Shown piece after piece: positions 59,029 to 64,000 of a stretch of 64,000 nucleotides of DNA (position 1 is its first letter; each line of letters opens with the position of its first letter). This stretch comes from Lonicera japonica (Eukaryota; Streptophyta; Magnoliopsida; Dipsacales; Caprifoliaceae). Both the position numbers and the translations under genes were made by a program. Below the pieces are notes generated by a model. It saw only the letters and a program-made list of their open reading frames with translations. It was not told where the DNA came from and ran no database searches. The stretch lies in assembly GCA_021464415.1 (NCBI GenBank), contig CM038468.1:38056969-38120968 (forward strand), read 5' to 3'.

Positions 59029-62000
59029 AAGTCCGGATTGAACGAAAAGTAAATTCACCACACAACATGTCTTTCTTTAATCACTCAAAGCCTCAATTAT
59101 TTGGGGAAGGTATTTGAGTAATACTTGCAACAAAAAAGTTGATTGATAAACATGGATCTCCACCATAAAGTCATAATTTACTTTTACCTTACGCTTAATT
59201 ATCTTTGATTTCTGCATGATTAGTAGGTGGTTGATTAGGTATATAGCTCATCTTTTTACTATTAGGGTCCATCTCACATAATTAATTAATTAATTAGTGG
59301 ATAAAAATGGAAATTGTTTAACATATTTTTGTTTTGTTAAACTTACTTTTAATTTTTGTTTTCTCTTAAAAATGTGATTTGATGGATTCGGTGGGCTCAA
59401 TGTGGTAGAGTGAGTGGGGAGGGGAACTCAAACCCTAAGACAATCTATGAATATACTACCGTTCAACTATTTAAACTAAAATCCGAATTTTGTTTTTGTT
59501 TTTTGCTTTTTACTTGTTTTGGTTTTTTGGTTTTCTGTCCTCTTTCGGAGATGTAAGAGGAAAGGATAAATAAAATTGCAAAAATATAAAACGAAATTAT
59601 GTAATAATGTCGTACGTCTTGAAACTCAATTTATATATACATCAATGTACTTGGGAGTTGGGACGCAATTCCCATTCTTAATTTGGTACATATATCATGC
59701 ATTAAGGTTGATTAAATCTACTAATCAAAAAAAAATAATAAATTAAGTATAAAATATGTGATTCACTAGTTCTTGTTTTCTACTAGCCATCTCACTTAAG
59801 AGAACAAAAGGTGAAATGTTTAGAGATTTGAGTGTGTGTTTGATTATATTAATTTTTTTTTTGGGAAAGGGTTTTCATCTTTAGTGGTATTTAATTTCAT
59901 TTTTTTTAACAAAATCACTCTTAATTTCTAAGTATAAATTGATTTAACCTATTATTCTCAATTTTCATTTACATGTGTTTCAAAAATCACCCGCCACTTA
60001 TAATTTGAATATAACTTTTATTTTTCATATAATTTTTACTGAGAGTCCCACTCCATTTCTCTTCTCCTTTCGCTCAAAGTAAACATAAATATGTGTCTCT
60101 GCTTACAAAAAAGAAGAAAATTATATAAATCGTAATACAATATTAGACCTGAATTGTAGTTGAACTGGTGAAAAATTGAATGTTCAAGTTTTGTGTTAAA
60201 AACTGATCGATTTTGAGCCGCATTCCCCTTTTACCTTTTTTTCTAACGTTTAAACTCTGAATTTATTCAAAAACAAATGCATGATTCTAGACGCATGTAT
60301 AGTACAAAAAATTATACTTAACTGGTCAAGAATTAGAACCCACCACATAATAGCAAAAGTCATTTAAACATTGAAAATCCCAATAATTACACATTATTAT
60401 GTACATTAATTCTTTGTGCACTCTTAGTATGCATAGCATTATGAATGACGGAACAAGTATCAACTTAAATATTATCAACTTAAATAATCACATTAATATT
60501 TATTTATTTTTAACAAAATTATATTAGTAGTTCGAATGATGCATCAAAAACCCACATACTAACTAATAAAGTTTCTCTTACATTATTTGAACTATTAATT
60601 TAATACATGTATCATTATCATTTAGTCTTGCATTTATTTTTGTAAAAAAAAAAAAAATTTAAATGAAAGGAGACTACCTAATCTAGAGCAATAATATACC
60701 ATAAAAACAAACAAACATTTACAATAATTCTTACCGATCACTTAATCAATCTAAAGTCTAGAATATATCATAAAACTCAACAGACATTTATAATAATTCT
60801 TACAAACTACTTAGCAAAAAAAAATTTCTGACAGCAAAATCCGATCTCAAATTATATTAGATTTATCTCCAAGGACATGTCATATTACAATAATATATAT
60901 ACAGTAGTATGTGTGATGGACCATGAATGGAAATGTCAACTTCAATTAATCACATGTATGACTAGAAAAGAGAATATTTTGAGAGATCGATCACAAGAGG
61001 CTGTCTTGCAAAATGTGTTGGACTCAGTGCAAACTGTAATTATATTACATTAGACAAAAATTGCCTGCTCCCCACATTAAACTGCCTCTCATTCCACCTA
61101 TTAAATTGCTTTTGGCTCAGAATATATGCATATAAAAAGAAATATTTATTTCAGTTAATTTTTTTAAATTTTTTTTACCACACAAGAATCAAGGCTTTTA
61201 GAAGCAATAAATTAATGGACACTCCACCAATTAAAATAAGTGGAGTGAATGATAAAAGTCAAAAAAGTGAGGGAGTAGGGGATAATTACGAGGGGAATTA
61301 TAGTTCTACGTTCAAAGCTCACTATCCTAGGTATTTTTAGCAGAATATCACATGGGTGTTGGTCCATTGTTGCCCACTCCCTCCAATCCGAAGCTATTTC
61401 CCACCCAAAAAAATAAGAAGGAAATAATATTTTAACCGATTTCATTTATTTAATAATTATCAATAATTCTAGTTATATCAATTAATAAAGTAATGAAATA
61501 ATGCGTATTTTTCACTATAAATTATAATGTATATTTTTTAAAATTAATCTATCATTAAACTTTGAGCTAGTGATTTAACATATAATTATATTTGTATGGT
61601 GTTAAAAAAACTAATTATTCAATTTGAATTTTTTTTCAAAATTGAAACTTTTTATGTTAGTTTTCTAAGTTATATGTTGTATACATGCATACCATAATAA
61701 GTTATATCACACTATTATTTATCACAAATTAAAGAGAATATCAAATACATATCATATTAATTATCGTATATATAGTTAATATAACAATATTTGAAAGATT
61801 ATCACCCCTATACAACAAAAATGTACAAATTTAAAAATGCATCAATCATAACTTACGCTGAAAAGTGTTGGTTATATATTCATGTGAATGAAATATTTAT
61901 GTGATAGCTTGACTTGCCTAGTGGAAAGTTTCGAGTTTCCATATTTTTATTCTGTTGAGATAATTACTTTGACTTAGTCATTACGTAACATACGAAGCTG

Positions 62001-62960
62001 GATAGGGAAAAGCTGCGCGTTTTCAAATAATCGTTGTGGGATTTCGCGTTATGAACTCCCACAACGTTTTTCACTCGATGTAAAAAAAATAAAAATCATA
62101 TTCTTCCAACTTTACTTCCATCTTCATTTTTTTAAGTGGGTTATAAGGTTTGTATTTCTTGAGACCTCAAAAACAGCGTTGGTTTTAGGAGGAATTGCTG
62201 TTGAATACTGGGGGCAGGTTTTGGTGTTAAATTGACAGTGACTCCTGTGTGGGTGAAATTTCCGTCTTAGGACAACATGTTTAACATGCACGTGCCTCAG
62301 CGATATAGGTTTCTTTGTTTAATTTGACATTAGTTCAAATTTTCCTATTATTTGATACTTACAAAAAGTAACTACCATCTCATTACTCTCAATTAGTAAT
62401 ACATTTTATAAATATACAATTCACTAATACATTTAGTATGAATAACCGTTAAATGAAACAAATAAATTTAATATTATTTAAAATAAAAATCAAATATATT
62501 ATAGATTACCTTTGAATATTGGCATAGTAATACACAGTTATTAAAATATATTGTACATTTTTTTATGGCCGTACAATGTTGTGGTAATCTCAAAACTACA
62601 TAGGTGGTGAGTGCAGTGAAAAAAAAAAAAACGTTTTAACAATTATATGTAATCAGTTGCTGAGTCAAGATTAAATATTAGTAAGGCATAAAATATTTGT
62701 GATAACGTGGAATTCGAGAAGTGATGTTTATTGCACGATATGCAATAAATAAGGAAACAATCTTTCATTCTTTTTTTTTCCTACATAAAATGGGCAAAGT
62801 TTTACACTTGTTACATAATAAATTATTTTCTTCCGAGAATACTAGTAGAAATTAGTAAATTTCACAATATAAGGGAGGATGATACCCTGCTTCACACAAA
62901 TGTAGTCTATATATCTGGAAGTAGATATAATACAAACTATAATAGAGTGATCCATTGGCT
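59029..62960. other. Gene-free AT-rich region
   Basis: No gene. The minus-strand ORF 61212-61445 has no domain. A hairpin (CGTTGTGGG ... CCCACAACG) lies at 62032-62066. I see no other structure. Confidence 0.5.
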
Positions 62961-63075
62961 AATTATTCTGGATTCGGAAAATTGAGCTCGACTGAAAACT
63001 CTTGAAATCGAGTTTCGGCAAATGTAAAATCTCTAGTGATCAACAGTTGGCACCCTCTGCGAAGGGGATTAGTTG
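62960..63075 (+). mobile_element. Possible LTR end and primer-binding site remnant
   Basis: GTGATCAACA (ending at 63045, CA-3' as in LTRs) is followed by TTGGCACCCTCTGCGAAGGG. This resembles the TTGGCGCCGTCTGTGGG sequence that follows the 5' LTR of many plant Gypsy elements, with several changes. No gag/pol or second LTR is visible, so it is a remnant at most. Confidence 0.35.
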
Positions 63076-64000
63076 ATGTACGCGAAAGATGATCCGAACA
63101 CCCCCTAACATAGACAAAAAAAAGTAAATACAATACATATCTCTATATACGTATATATATTGAAGCTATATATAGTTGTTACAACAATTTTTTTTTCCTT
63201 CCAATTCATTCTCGATCGCTTAGACTTGACAACGAGTCAATTTATGTAGCGGTACTTATGTTGCGACATAATAGGTTTCATCTAATAAATTGTTCCACTT
63301 GTATATATTGAATTGATCAACAACCAGTCTTATTTGATTGGGTTTGCGTCATTTAAGTTTCCTGTCACACTTATGTATATCACTTATAAGTATATAACAC
63401 GTTTTTGTAATATTAGGATAAAGTTTAGTCACTTATTAATTAAGTCGCATATAATATTTAAATGTTAGCGACATAAAACTGACAAATCTTAGGCCATTAA
63501 CTATTAATTTCGTGTTAATTCATATTATGTTATTGTTACATGTTTGAGTTTTAAGAAGTTTGCCTCTGCTTCTCGGCCAAGCCTCACAATTGGCATCTCT
63601 TCCTTGTACCTTCACCTACATGGAATAATAGACTTTATTAAGAACATATTTTTCTCCAAAAGAGTGTCAAAAGTATGTATTTAATAACAATATGTAGCAT
63701 TACATAAGGAGCACAGCCTTCTTAATTTGACGCGTAGTTCCAACAAAATCAATTTGAAGAAAAAGAAGAGAGGAATATAAGAATAATTTTATTAAAAAAA
63801 TATTCCAGTGAGATTCTTTAAACAAATTATTGGAGAAATTAAGAGGGAGAGAGGAGAAAGAAGCGCAATTAAAATAAGAGAGAAATAATTATATTTTTTA
63901 TGATAAATTTTACTAAAAAAAATAGAACAAGAGAGAGAAATTGAGAAGTTGAAAAATGTGAAATGGAAAATAATAGAAGGATTTTTTTTTCTTTTAAAGA
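63076..64000. other. Gene-free region at the window end
   Basis: AT-rich and increasingly purine-rich toward 64000 (many GAGAGA/AAAGAA stretches). No gene seen. Confidence 0.5.

Overview
This is nuclear DNA of a eudicot plant. It is AT-rich, has GT-AG introns, and contains transposons typical of plants: MITEs, hAT and Mutator-like elements, a TRIM, a Helitron, an RTE-type LINE and a solo LTR. Nothing in it fixes the species. Gene density is low. I can support three host protein-coding genes in 64 kb.

The genes are: (1) 2755-3180, a single-exon 141-residue protein that looks conserved but that I cannot name; (2) 7918-14863, a three-exon gene for a 371-residue LOG2/LUL-type RING ubiquitin ligase, with a 5 kb repeat-filled first intron and an intron that cuts the RING finger in two; (3) 38194-40026, a three-exon gene for a 475-residue heavy-metal-associated isoprenylated protein (HIPP) with one CxxC metal site and a C-terminal CaaX box. 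They do not form a functional cluster. Each is an independent plant gene, all are on the + strand, and they are separated by repeats.

Region by region: 1-7.9 kb holds gene 1, a hAT-like element, a 40-base poly-C run and a Harbinger-type MITE. 7.9-14.9 kb is the LUL gene, whose intron 1 carries two SINE-like copies, a 5'-truncated RTE LINE with a perfect 16-bp target duplication, and two tandem duplications. 19.4-22.4 kb is a cluster of a fold-back MITE, a hAT-like element, an LTR-like promoter with repeated CG-rich palindromes, and LTR-like non-coding DNA. 26.3-26.7 kb is a complete TRIM. 28-35.3 kb has four MITEs (one with a nested hAT) and a 0.57 kb minisatellite. 37.8-40 kb is the HIPP gene. 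40.9-42.3 kb has two tandem repeat blocks. 43.5-45.0 kb is a solo LTR. 46.0-47.3 kb is a TIR element that has captured the start of a MORC gene (Pack-MULE-like). 51 kb has a possible LINE 3' end. 53.0-55.4 kb is a Helitron. 57.5-59.0 kb is a MULE and a hAT inserted side by side, with the pre-insertion site preserved next to them in a tandem copy.

The most striking item is the MORC capture, because MORC ATPases are themselves transposon-silencing factors. Calls rest on reading the sequence, hand translation and family knowledge; no database search was possible.
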